NCBI GenBank assembly: GCA_035531775.1
Contig: DATKSG010000014.1
Location: forward strand, 1 to 64,000
Origin: DATKSG01 sp035531775
Lineage (GTDB): Bacteria; Actinomycetota; Acidimicrobiia; Acidimicrobiales; UBA8190
Length of the DNA: 64,000 bases
Direction: 5' to 3'
In this document: positions 36,870-44,296 of the stretch, piece after piece
How the letters are laid out: each line of letters starts with the position of its first letter
Position numbering within the stretch: position 1 is the first letter of the stretch
Notes under the pieces: generated by a model
Seen by the model: only the letters and a program-made list of their open reading frames with translations
What the model was told of the DNA's origin: nothing
Databases searched by the model: none
Program-made: the position numbers and the translations under genes

Positions 36870-37100
36870 TCAGGCCTCGGTGGGCCTCGGCCGCAGGTCG
36901 ATGCGGAGTGTGAGGATGCCGTCGGCCAAGGTGGCTTCGGCGTCGCCGATCATGGCGAAGTCCATGAAGTCGGCTTGGGCCTGCTCGGCGAAGCGACGGC
37001 GTTCGGGCCCTTCGACAGGCGGCAGCCCCCGGTCGCGCACGGCCGCCGCCCGTTCTCGGAAGCGGCCCACCATGGATTGGGGATCGAACTCGTCGGGCAC
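36870..37100 (-). CDS. Small protein of unknown function
   Basis: The 76-residue product is charged and probably helical, with RFRERAAAVRDRGLPPVEGP, FAEQAQADFMDFAMIGDAEA and a terminal beta-like LADGILTLRIDLRPRP. I do not know the family. Support for it being real is the -10-like TACAGT 7 bases before its GTG, ordinary codon use, and its place as the only plausible gene in this stretch. Confidence 0.5.
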   Translation of the reverse strand: MPDEFDPQSMVGRFRERAAAVRDRGLPPVEGPERRRFAEQAQADFMDFAMIGDAEATLADGILTLRIDLRPRPTEA

Positions 37101-37107
37101 CTGGTGG

Positions 37108-37113
37108 ACTGTA
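37108..37113 (-). promoter_or_regulatory. Candidate -10 element (TACAGT) for the 76-residue protein gene
   Basis: On the minus strand TACAGT ends 7 bases before the GTG at 37100, the same arrangement as at divIVA, ileS and the YyaL gene. Confidence 0.35.
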
Positions 37114-37166
37114 CCTGGCAGCCCGTACCGGGCCGAGCCGCAGGTCGGCGGTCCATGCCCGGGAGG

Positions 37167-37172
37167 TAGACT
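37167..37172 (+). promoter_or_regulatory. Candidate -10 element (TAGACT) for the CPEC/HASWC small protein
   Basis: TAGACT lies 50 bases before the GTG at 37223, giving a normal leader with GGAGGAG as ribosome site. The leader contains a GCCGCCGGCGG inverted repeat. Confidence 0.3.
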
Positions 37173-37222
37173 GGGCCCCGCCGCCGGCGGGTGCGCCTGG
37201 CCGGCCGACGGAGGAGTCGCTC

Positions 37223-37432
37223 GTGAAAAAGGGACGGCATCGCCGCTTCGAGGAGGCTCGCAGCCTCAAGAGATCGGTGGCAACGGCCAATCGTCGCTGC
37301 CCGGAATGTGGCGCCGAGCCTGATGACCGGCACGCGTCGTGGTGCATGGCCGAGTCGGAGGAATTCGACGAGATCCTCGGTGTGACGCCGGATTCCGAGG
37401 TCGTGGACGAAGACGACCCGCTGGCTGACTGA
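37223..37432 (+). CDS. Small zinc-ribbon-like protein
   Basis: The 69-residue protein has a basic N-terminus (KKGRHRRFEEARSLKRS), one CPEC pair (RRCPECGAEPDD), and a further cysteine in HASWC that with the nearby histidine could complete a zinc site. The C-terminus is strongly acidic. GGAGGAG precedes the GTG at good spacing. The family is unknown to me; binding of nucleic acid through the basic end would be a guess. Confidence 0.6.
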   Translation: MKKGRHRRFEEARSLKRSVATANRRCPECGAEPDDRHASWCMAESEEFDEILGVTPDSEVVDEDDPLAD

Positions 37433-37459
37433 CACGCCGGGCCGGCGCCCGACGGGCGC

Positions 37460-38311
37460 TCAGCGCCGCCTGACGGCCGGGTGGGGAAGTGCCACTGGAC
37501 GGAGGTCGTCGCTCCTGGCCCCGGTCGAGGCCGGCGTGGTCATGACAATGGCCCGAGCCGACAGGTAACGCGCCAGCTTCTTGTAGATCTTGGCCCCGAC
37601 CAGTGCCACCAACTCGTCGCGCATCTCCTCGAACACCGGCCGCCCACCGACAAAGGCGTCGGGCGCCTCGGTACACCACCAGTGGAACTCGGCTCCTCCG
37701 GCTCCCCAGTCCCGGCGGTCCCACTGGCGAATGACCGACTTCACGTGCCCGTCGTCAGCCACCTCGTCTTCGCGGCGCAGGGGGAGCTGCCAGCACACGT
37801 CGGGCTTGAGCTCGAGCGGGGCGGTGCCACGCTCGAGGGCGGCACGGTGCAAGGCGCACCCCGGGCCGCCTGGGAAGTCAGGACGGTTCAGGAAGATGCA
37901 GGCCCCGTCGGCCAAGCGGGTGGTGAGCTCGCCGGCCGCGTTCTTCTTGAAGATGCGAAGACGCCGGCCTTCGGTGGGCTGGCCCTTGCGCCAGAACTGC
38001 CACTGGTCCGGGGTCAAGGTGGCTGCCGCCTTCTCGACGCGCTTGGTGTCCTTGCCTCCGGTCATGTGGGCGCCGTAGGAGCAGCACCCGTGGACCAGCT
38101 CGGGGGCCGGGCCTGTGAGTACTCCCTGGCAGCCCCGCCCGAAGATACAGGTCCAGTTGCTCTCGAGGAAGGTCACGTCGAAGAGCCAAGTCCGCTCCTC
38201 GACGGGGTCGGGAAAGCTCACCCATTCGTGAGCTCCACCGGGGGCGCCGTTCCACGACGCGGCCGACGGATCGTGGCCGTTGGTCAGCATGCGGATTGGA
38301 GCGGTAGTCAT
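37460..38311 (-). CDS. Cysteine-rich YkgJ/DUF3109-like metal-binding protein
   Basis: The 283-residue protein has eight cysteines: C55 and C61, C76-C77 (HGCCSYGAH), C138 (DGACIF), C152 (GGPGCALHRAALERG), C173 (KPDVCWQLPLRR) and C213. The order C, CC, GxC, GC-LH, KP--C-P-R resembles the zinc/iron-chelating YkgJ and DUF3109 families. The ATG overlaps the stop of the radical SAM gene by 4 bases, so it is probably made together with that enzyme and could supply or guard a metal or cluster. That role is inference. Confidence 0.65.
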   Translation of the reverse strand: MTTAPIRMLTNGHDPSAASWNGAPGGAHEWVSFPDPVEERTWLFDVTFLESNWTCIFGRGCQGVLTGPAPELVHGCCSYGAHMTGGKDTKRVEKAAATLTPDQWQFWRKGQPTEGRRLRIFKKNAAGELTTRLADGACIFLNRPDFPGGPGCALHRAALERGTAPLELKPDVCWQLPLRREDEVADDGHVKSVIRQWDRRDWGAGGAEFHWWCTEAPDAFVGGRPVFEEMRDELVALVGAKIYKKLARYLSARAIVMTTPASTGARSDDLRPVALPHPAVRRR

Positions 38312-39774
38312 CGTCCTCCTGTGGGCGTCGGCGCCGGGTGCGCTTGGAGCCGGGCCGAGTCGAGCTGCGCCGAGGTCGGCTCGGCGCAACAGAACCACGC
38401 CTCGGACAGACGTGGACGCTCATCGGGCGCAATCTGGGAGCGTAGGTCGGGATCCGACTGGGGTGGTGCTTCGGCGCGGTCGTGTATGTCGAGCAGTCGC
38501 CATGCCTCGGCCCGTACGGCGCGGTAGGCAGCCATGTCGTCCCACGACTCGGCGTCGGCCAGCTGGGCCAAGGCCACGAGCCTCTGTTGCAGCACATCGA
38601 GGCGCCCATCGGTTGAAGTCCATTCCCAGCCCAGGTGCTCGGGGTCATACGGGCCCAGCAATCCGTCGAGGTCACCGCTATCGAGCAACAGCGACCCGGG
38701 CGGGACGAGCAGACGGATGGTGAACTGCACTGGGTCGACATTGCCGATTAGGTCGCAGTGAGCCACCAGGTCGAGCAAGTCGAGCAGGTCGCCGGCCGTC
38801 GTCCACGGAGTGAAGGGCAGCAGCGAGGGCCGGGGCTCGATGCCGGCGCTGCGCAGCACCTTGACGGCCTCGATCTCCTCGGCCACCGTGTGGCCCTTGT
38901 CGAGCCGGCGCAGCACGTCGTCGTTGGCCGACTCGAAGGCCGACACCACGAACAGGCAGCCGGCCCCGGCCATGGCCGGCCAGATCTCGGGGTGGGCCAG
39001 GATGTGCTCCACCTTGGCCGTGATGTCGAAGGTGAGGTCAGGGAAGGCCTGGTGTACGGCGTCGATCACCCGCCGGGCATGGTGTGGCCCGTTCAGGAAG
39101 TCGGGGTCGCCGAAGGTGAGGTGCTCGGCCCCCATCCCCACGAGCTGGGCCACGTCGGCCAGCACCGACTCCACCTCGACCAATCGGGTGCGGCCGTTGT
39201 AGACCACCGGGACCGGGCAGTGACGGCAGCGATGCGCACACCCGTGGCTGGCCTCCACGTAACCGGCCATCCGGCTTTCGGAGCCCATGAGCAGACGGCT
39301 GTAGCGCTCGAGCGGCGGCAGCGACTTGCGGGCCGGCAAGCCGAATCGCTGGCGCCCGAGGTGAACCACAGTCGGGCCGACCTGGACGCGTCGTCGCTGC
39401 TCACTCGGGTCACCGAACCATGCCAACAGGCCCGGCTCGTACTCCCCGGCGATGGCCATGTCGGCCACGTGGGCCCCGTGGGCCCCGTCGTCGAGGCCGG
39501 CATAGAGACCGTAGAAGCACACGGCCAGGTCCGGGCGAAGGGTGCGAATGTGGGCGCAGGCTTGACGGGCCAGCCGCATGGCCGTGTGCATGGGCACCGA
39601 CACGGCCACGGCGTGAGCCCACTGCACGTCTTCGGGCCGGAGGGTGTCCACCGACAGGTCGACGCAGCGGACATCGTGGCCGGCGCGCTGTAAGGCTCCA
39701 GCCGGACCGGCTACGTGCAGGGGTTGGTGCCCCAGCTCGTAGGTGGAGAGCAGCAAGGCGCGCACCGATCCCAC
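38308..39774 (-). CDS. B12-binding-like radical SAM protein with CCAEP tail
   Basis: The 488-residue protein has an N-terminal cobalamin-binding-like domain (about 1-140), then a radical SAM core with the cluster motif CAHRCRHC at C179, C183 and C186. GDPDFLNG and SAFESANDDVLRRLDKGHT follow, as in MiaB/Elp3-like cores. The C-terminus carries FCCAEP at about 461-466. I recall a described group of radical SAM (seleno)proteins defined by a CUAEP or CCAEP tail; here both codons are cysteine (TGT TGC). No B12-ligating DxHxxG is evident. The reaction is unknown. It lies between an ATP-grasp gene and a Cys-rich gene. Confidence 0.85.
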   Translation of the reverse strand: MGSVRALLLSTYELGHQPLHVAGPAGALQRAGHDVRCVDLSVDTLRPEDVQWAHAVAVSVPMHTAMRLARQACAHIRTLRPDLAVCFYGLYAGLDDGAHGAHVADMAIAGEYEPGLLAWFGDPSEQRRRVQVGPTVVHLGRQRFGLPARKSLPPLERYSRLLMGSESRMAGYVEASHGCAHRCRHCPVPVVYNGRTRLVEVESVLADVAQLVGMGAEHLTFGDPDFLNGPHHARRVIDAVHQAFPDLTFDITAKVEHILAHPEIWPAMAGAGCLFVVSAFESANDDVLRRLDKGHTVAEEIEAVKVLRSAGIEPRPSLLPFTPWTTAGDLLDLLDLVAHCDLIGNVDPVQFTIRLLVPPGSLLLDSGDLDGLLGPYDPEHLGWEWTSTDGRLDVLQQRLVALAQLADAESWDDMAAYRAVRAEAWRLLDIHDRAEAPPQSDPDLRSQIAPDERPRLSEAWFCCAEPTSAQLDSARLQAHPAPTPTGGR

Positions 39775-39805
39775 CGTAGCGGCCGGCGCCGCCGACTTCG
39801 ACGAC

Positions 39806-41044
39806 TCAGGTTTCGGTCGGGTCGACGCGCACGTCGATACAGGCCCAGGCGCGGCGTAGCGCCTGCTCGACGTCTTCGGGCCTGTCGCCAGAGGCGAAGA
39901 CGAACGCCAGGTACCGGTTTCCCTCGGGGACCGGCGCCACAGCGCGCCCGAGGGCGATCGTAACTTCGAAGTCGGTGATGCCAGGCACGGCCAGGGCCCG
40001 GTCGCGCCCGTCTACGCCCCGCAGGATCCCGGCGCGGGGAATGGGGACCATTAGCACGCCGGCGGCACCGGCCCGGCGATCGAGGTCGCCGAGCTCGATG
40101 CCGAGGGCTTCGGCGATCACGAGCTCTTCGAGGCTGCGACCGGCCCCGAAGGCCAAGGTACGGGCGCACAGCCCACCGATGGTCCTGGCCGCCACCTCGA
40201 TGACCGACGCCCGTCCCTGGTGCACGCGCACCTCGGCGTGGATCGGCCCTTGGCGCAGGCCGAGGGCCCTGGTGGCCGCCCCGACCGCTGAATGGGCGGC
40301 GGCCAGGTCGCCCGCCCCCAATCGGGACGGAGTCACGTAGATGGTCTCCTCGAAGGCCGGCCCGTCGAGGGGATCGGGCTTGTCGAACACGGCCAGCACA
40401 CGCAGCTCGCCGTCGTGCAACATGCCCTCCACGGCCACCTCCGGCCCTGGGACGAACCGCTCGACCAGGAGGGGCGCCGACGGGTCCACGCCGGCGGCCG
40501 AGGCGATGCGCCTGCTCCGGGCGACCGCCGCCACCAGGGCTCCGGCGTCGTCGGCCCGAAGGACCCCCTGGCTGCCGGACAAGGTGGCCGGCTTCACCAC
40601 GCATGGGTAGCCCACGAGCGCTCCGAGCCGAGCGACGTCGTCGGGCCCGGCCTCCGCCGCCAAGGCGCCAAAGGGTGGCTGGGAGATCTCGGCTTCATGC
40701 AGCCGGGCCCGCATGGCCAGCTTGTCCCGGGCGGCGGCCACCGCGCCGGGCGGGTTGTGACGCAGGCCCAGACGCAGCGACGCCTCGGCCGCAACCGCCG
40801 TGGCCTGGTCGTCCACGGCCACCACGGCGTCGATGGGGACGATGGCGTCGTGGGCCACGATGGCCTCCGCCCCGGCGGTGGCGTCGTCGAGTGGTACTTC
40901 GAGGCTGCGGCCGCCCATCAAGCCGGCCAAGGCGTGGGCCTGTTCGGTGCCCACCACCACCTCGACGCCGAGGGCCGTGGCGGCATCGAGGAAGTCGTCG
41001 GCCCGATAGGTAGACGAGGGGACGAGGAGGAGCAGCCGGGCCAC
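39806..41044 (-). CDS. ATP-grasp carboxylate-amine/thiol ligase-like protein
   Basis: The 412-residue protein has the ATP-grasp layout: N-terminal LLLLVPSSTYRADDFLDA, then NPPGAVAAARDKLAMRARL, the ATP-lid segment YPCVVKPATLSGSQGVLR, EVAVEGMLHDGEL, and the metal-binding IHAEVRVHQGRASVIEVAAR. Such enzymes join a carboxylate to an amine or thiol via an acyl-phosphate. The GTG at 41044 follows AGGAGG directly and gives the natural start VARLLLLVP; an ATG at 41077 would overlap the nfuA start. It is 31 bases upstream of the radical SAM gene and is probably the first gene of that operon. Confidence 0.82.
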   Translation of the reverse strand: MARLLLLVPSSTYRADDFLDAATALGVEVVVGTEQAHALAGLMGGRSLEVPLDDATAGAEAIVAHDAIVPIDAVVAVDDQATAVAAEASLRLGLRHNPPGAVAAARDKLAMRARLHEAEISQPPFGALAAEAGPDDVARLGALVGYPCVVKPATLSGSQGVLRADDAGALVAAVARSRRIASAAGVDPSAPLLVERFVPGPEVAVEGMLHDGELRVLAVFDKPDPLDGPAFEETIYVTPSRLGAGDLAAAHSAVGAATRALGLRQGPIHAEVRVHQGRASVIEVAARTIGGLCARTLAFGAGRSLEELVIAEALGIELGDLDRRAGAAGVLMVPIPRAGILRGVDGRDRALAVPGITDFEVTIALGRAVAPVPEGNRYLAFVFASGDRPEDVEQALRRAWACIDVRVDPTET

Positions 41045-41049
41045 CCTCC

Positions 41050-41055
41050 TATGAT
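41050..41055 (+). promoter_or_regulatory. Candidate -10 element (TATGAT) for nfuA
   Basis: TATGAT is one base from the TATAAT consensus and lies 20 bases before the nfuA ATG, with GGGAGG between as ribosome site. It sits in the space shared with the divergent ATP-grasp start. Confidence 0.4.
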
Positions 41056-41075
41056 GGCTGGCGGGAGGTCCGACC

Positions 41076-41699
41076 ATGGCAGAGTCCGTGCTCAACGTCA
41101 CACCGTCGGCGCGCAGCGTCGTCGTCGAGGCGCGAGCCGAGGAAGGCGACGCCGAGCGTCTCGCGCTGTGGGTGGAGGTGACCGGGGCCAGCGCCGGCTC
41201 CTACACCTACGACATCTACTTCCAAGCGGCGTCCGACGCTGGGGCGGGGGATGCGGTGGACCAAGCCGCCGAACTGACAGTCGTCGTCCCCGAGGCCAGC
41301 GTGGCCCGCCTCCGCGGCGCCCGGCTGGACTGGTCCGACGACGGTGAGGGTGGCCTCGTCATCCTCAATCCGAACACGCCGCCGAGGCCCGAGACCAGCG
41401 CCGTTCCCACCGGGGACCTGACCAGCGACCTGGCCCAACGGATCCTGGCCGTCCTCGAGGAGCAGGTGAACCCCTCCATCGCCTCCCATGGTGGCCGGGC
41501 CGACCTGGTGGCGGTGGAGGACGGCACCGCCTATCTCCGCTTGAGCGGCGGATGCCAGGGCTGCGGGTTGGCCAAGGTGACCTTGTCGCAGGGCATCGAG
41601 GTGGCCTTGCGCGACTCGGTGCCCGAGCTCGTCTCGGTCGTGGACGTCACCGACCACGCCAGCGGTGACAACCCCTACTTCGAAGCAGCGAAGAAGTAA
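41076..41699 (+). CDS. nfuA: NfuA-type Fe-S cluster carrier
   Basis: The 207-residue protein has an N-terminal degenerate A-type-like domain (LNVTPSARSVVVEARAEEG, YTYDIYF) and a C-terminal NifU-like domain with VNPSIASHGGRADLVAVEDG and the cluster-binding cysteines C160 and C163 in GGCQGCG. NfuA carries 4Fe-4S clusters to client enzymes. Its position beside a radical SAM cassette is suggestive, because those enzymes need 4Fe-4S clusters, but the genes are divergent. The start ATG lies in an NcoI-like CCATGG palindrome. Confidence 0.9.
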   Translation: MAESVLNVTPSARSVVVEARAEEGDAERLALWVEVTGASAGSYTYDIYFQAASDAGAGDAVDQAAELTVVVPEASVARLRGARLDWSDDGEGGLVILNPNTPPRPETSAVPTGDLTSDLAQRILAVLEEQVNPSIASHGGRADLVAVEDGTAYLRLSGGCQGCGLAKVTLSQGIEVALRDSVPELVSVVDVTDHASGDNPYFEAAKK

Positions 41700-41750
41700 C
41701 GAAGCGACAGCGAAGCACCGACCACGGCAGACAGCCACGGCGGAAGTCGG

Positions 41751-41756
41751 TAGCGT
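41751..41756 (+). promoter_or_regulatory. Candidate -10 element (TAGCGT) for the prepilin peptidase gene
   Basis: TAGCGT ends 7 bases before the ATG at 41764 with no ribosome site between, a leaderless arrangement. Confidence 0.4.
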
Positions 41757-41763
41757 CGCCGTA

Positions 41764-42546
41764 ATGGACGGGCTGGTCACAGCGGCGGCAGCGGTGGGTG
41801 GCCTCGTGGCCGGGGACCAGCTCGAGGTGGTGGTAGAGCGCGTCGGCGCCCGCGTGGGCTTCGAGCGCCCCTGGCACCGCTGCCCGAAGTGCGAACGCCC
41901 GGCTGCCGTGGCCGACAGCCTGCCGCTCGTCAGGGTGCTTGCCCGCCGGCACTGCCCGCATTGCGGTGGAGCCACCCCGTTCGCCACCCGCCCGCTCCTT
42001 ATGGGCCTGGTCAGCGCCCTGGTGCTCGGAGCCATGGCCACCCGCTTCGGCACCGACGTGGCCCTGGCGCCGTTCTGTGTGCTGGGCCTGGCGCTCGTGG
42101 CCATCAGCGCCGTGGATATCGAGCGCTACATGATCCCCAACCGGATCGTCTATCCGACGTTGGTCGCCTTGATCCCTCTGCTCGTGCTGTCGTCGGCACT
42201 CGACCACCGCTGGGGGTCCCTGGCCCGGGCGGCCATCGCCGGCGCTGTGGCCTTTGCCGGGTTCTTCGCCGTGCACCTGGCCGTGCCCAAGGGCATGGGC
42301 TTCGGCGACGTGCGCCTGTCCGGCGTCATCGGCGTGGCCACCGGGTGGCTCGGCCTCGGACACGCCTTCGTCGCCTTCTTCGCCGCCTTCGTCCTCGGGG
42401 CGGTAATCGGGATCGGCGTCATGGCTGTGACCCACGGAGGTCGAAAGACACGGATCCCGTTCGGGCCCTTCATGGCAGCCGGTGCGGTGGTGGCCGTGCT
42501 GTGGGGCAACCCGTTGGCTCACGCCCTGTTCCACCGGGGTGCCTGA
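41764..42546 (+). CDS. Type IV prepilin peptidase (A24 family)
   Basis: The enzyme cuts and methylates type IV pilin-like precursors in the membrane. The 260-residue protein has the two catalytic aspartates, D118 in AVDIERYMIPN and D182 in GMGFGD. A zinc site is formed by C40 and C43 (CPKC) and C64 and C67 (CPHC). About seven membrane segments follow. The ATG at 41764 gives the normal family start; the upstream in-frame extension overlaps nfuA. No pilin or assembly gene is in the window; the shikimate operon follows directly. Confidence 0.9.
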   Translation: MDGLVTAAAAVGGLVAGDQLEVVVERVGARVGFERPWHRCPKCERPAAVADSLPLVRVLARRHCPHCGGATPFATRPLLMGLVSALVLGAMATRFGTDVALAPFCVLGLALVAISAVDIERYMIPNRIVYPTLVALIPLLVLSSALDHRWGSLARAAIAGAVAFAGFFAVHLAVPKGMGFGDVRLSGVIGVATGWLGLGHAFVAFFAAFVLGAVIGIGVMAVTHGGRKTRIPFGPFMAAGAVVAVLWGNPLAHALFHRGA

Positions 42547-42573
42547 AAGGGCGGCCACCACAACACCGGGCGG

Positions 42574-42579
42574 TAGATT
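42574..42579 (+). promoter_or_regulatory. Candidate -10 element (TAGATT) for aroC
   Basis: TAGATT ends 6 bases before the aroC ATG at 42586 and would start the shikimate operon transcript at its first codon. No clear -35 is present. Confidence 0.4.
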
Positions 42580-42585
42580 TGTCCG

Positions 42586-43773
42586 ATGCTCCGGTACCTC
42601 ACGGCGGGTGAGTCGCACGGCAAGGCCCTCGTCGTGATCGTGGAGGGCCTGCCGGCCGGCCTGCCGGTCACCGTGGCCGACATTGCCGGGGAGCTGGGAC
42701 GACGCCGGCTGGGGTTCGGCCGCGGCCCCCGGATGCGCTTCGAGGCCGACGAAGTCGAGCTGCTCGGTGGGATTCGCCACGGCCGCACCCTGGGCTCGCC
42801 GGTGGCCATCGAGATCGCCAACAGCGAGTGGCCGAAATGGGAGCAGGAGATGTCGCCCCACCCCGGTGCTCCGGCCAAGGTCTTGACCCAGCCCCGCCCC
42901 GGGCATGCCGACCTGGCCGGAATGCAGAAGTACGGCTTCGACGATGCCCGCGACGTCCTCGAGCGCGCCTCGGCTCGTGAGACGGCGGCTCGCGTGGCGG
43001 CCGGGTGTCTGGCCAAGTCGCTGCTGGCCCATCTCGGCGTGGCCCTGGTCAGCCACGTGGTGGCCCTCGGCGGGGAGGAGGCGTCGGCCCTGGCGCGCCC
43101 TTCGCCTGGGGACCTCGAACGGGTGGACCAGTCGCCGGTGCGCTGCTTCGACTCAGAAGCCGAGGGCCGAATGGTGAGCGCGGTCAAGGCGGCGGCCAAG
43201 GATGGGGACTCGCTCGGGGGCGTGGTCGAGGTCCTGGCCTACGGGGTGCCGGTGGGCCTCGGCAGCCATGTGCACTGGGACCGCCGCCTCGACGGCCTAT
43301 TGGCTCAAGCCCTCATGAGCATCCAGGCCATCAAGTACGTGGAGATCGGTGAAGGCGCGAGCGTGTCGGCTCGCCGCGGATCTGAAGCCCACGACGCCAT
43401 CACCTGGGACGGCAACACCGCCGACTACCGGCGCCAGACCACACGTGCCGGTGGGATCGAAGGCGGCATGTCGACCGGCGGGCTGGTGGTGGCCAGGGTG
43501 GGCATGAAGCCGCTGGCCACCTTGAACCGTCCCGTGCTCGGCACCGTCGACGTGGTGACCAAGGAGGAGACGGTTTCGTTCAAAGAGCGCACCGACGTCA
43601 CCGCCGTACCGGCCATGGGCGTGGTGGCCGAGACCATGACGGCGCTGGTGCTGGCCGACGAGGCGCTGCGGAAGTTCGGCGGTGATTCGCTGGCCGAAGT
43701 GGTGCGCAACCACCGCGGCTATGTCCAGGCCATGGGGGCCACGCCGTCGGCCGCGCTCGGCCACGGTGGCTGA
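42586..43773 (+). CDS. aroC: Chorismate synthase
   Basis: AroC makes chorismate from EPSP using reduced FMN. The 395-residue protein has the family signatures GESHGKALVVIVEGLPAG at the N-terminus, GRGPRMRFEADEVELLGG, HPGAPAKVLTQPRPGHADL and RASARETAARVAAG. The C-terminal part has GGIEGGMSTGG and RTDVTAVPAMGVVAE. Reduced flavin must come from elsewhere. It begins the aroC-K-B-Q block. Confidence 0.97.
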   Translation: MLRYLTAGESHGKALVVIVEGLPAGLPVTVADIAGELGRRRLGFGRGPRMRFEADEVELLGGIRHGRTLGSPVAIEIANSEWPKWEQEMSPHPGAPAKVLTQPRPGHADLAGMQKYGFDDARDVLERASARETAARVAAGCLAKSLLAHLGVALVSHVVALGGEEASALARPSPGDLERVDQSPVRCFDSEAEGRMVSAVKAAAKDGDSLGGVVEVLAYGVPVGLGSHVHWDRRLDGLLAQALMSIQAIKYVEIGEGASVSARRGSEAHDAITWDGNTADYRRQTTRAGGIEGGMSTGGLVVARVGMKPLATLNRPVLGTVDVVTKEETVSFKERTDVTAVPAMGVVAETMTALVLADEALRKFGGDSLAEVVRNHRGYVQAMGATPSAALGHGG

Positions 43774-44296
43774 GCGCCTGCTTCTCGTCGGCATGATGGG
43801 CGCCGGCAAGTCCACCGTGGGACCGTTGGTGGCCGATCGCCTGCAGGTCCGGTTCGTCGACTTGGACGACGAGATCGAACGATCGCTCGGGTGCAGCATT
43901 GCCGACGTGTTCGCCGAGCACGGCGAACCGTGGTTCCGCCGACACGAAGCGGCCGCGCTGACCGAAGTGCTGGGCGGCGACGGCGACGCCGTGGTGTCGT
44001 TGGGCGGCGGCGCCGTGGTAGCTGACGGGAACCGCTCCGCGCTGGTCACAGGGGGGTTCGTGGTGTGGCTGCGGGCCCGGGTCGAGGTCCTGGCGGCCCG
44101 GGTCGGCACCGGAGTGCAGCGGCCCCTTCTGGGCGTGGGCGACCCTCAACGCCGGCTGGAGGCGCTGTACGAGGAGCGTGGACCGCTCTACGAAGAGGTG
44201 GCCGATGCCGTGGTGGACGTGGATGGCCTCGACCCCTCCGAGGTGGCCGACCTGGTGGTGGCGGCCTGGCGCAGAGCCGCCGGCGGGTCGAGGTGA
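43766..44296 (+). CDS. aroK: Shikimate kinase
   Basis: AroK phosphorylates shikimate. The 176-residue protein has the P-loop GMMGAGKST at 9-17, the shikimate-binding FVDLDDEIERSLGCSI and GEPWFRRHEAAAL, and the glycine-rich VSLGGGAVV. The GTG at 43766 overlaps the aroC stop by 8 bases; the frame extends upstream inside aroC but is not coding there. Order aroC-aroK-aroB is standard in actinobacteria. Confidence 0.95.
   Translation: MAERLLLVGMMGAGKSTVGPLVADRLQVRFVDLDDEIERSLGCSIADVFAEHGEPWFRRHEAAALTEVLGGDGDAVVSLGGGAVVADGNRSALVTGGFVVWLRARVEVLAARVGTGVQRPLLGVGDPQRRLEALYEERGPLYEEVADAVVDVDGLDPSEVADLVVAAWRRAAGGSR

Noticed and set aside
36950..37435. 161-codon and 167-codon minus-strand frames over the two small genes
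   Set aside because: They have no ribosome site or -10-like element and overlap both better-supported small genes.
38386..38391. Selenocysteine in the radical SAM tail
   Set aside because: Both codons are cysteine (TGT and TGC), not TGA, so this copy is the CC form.
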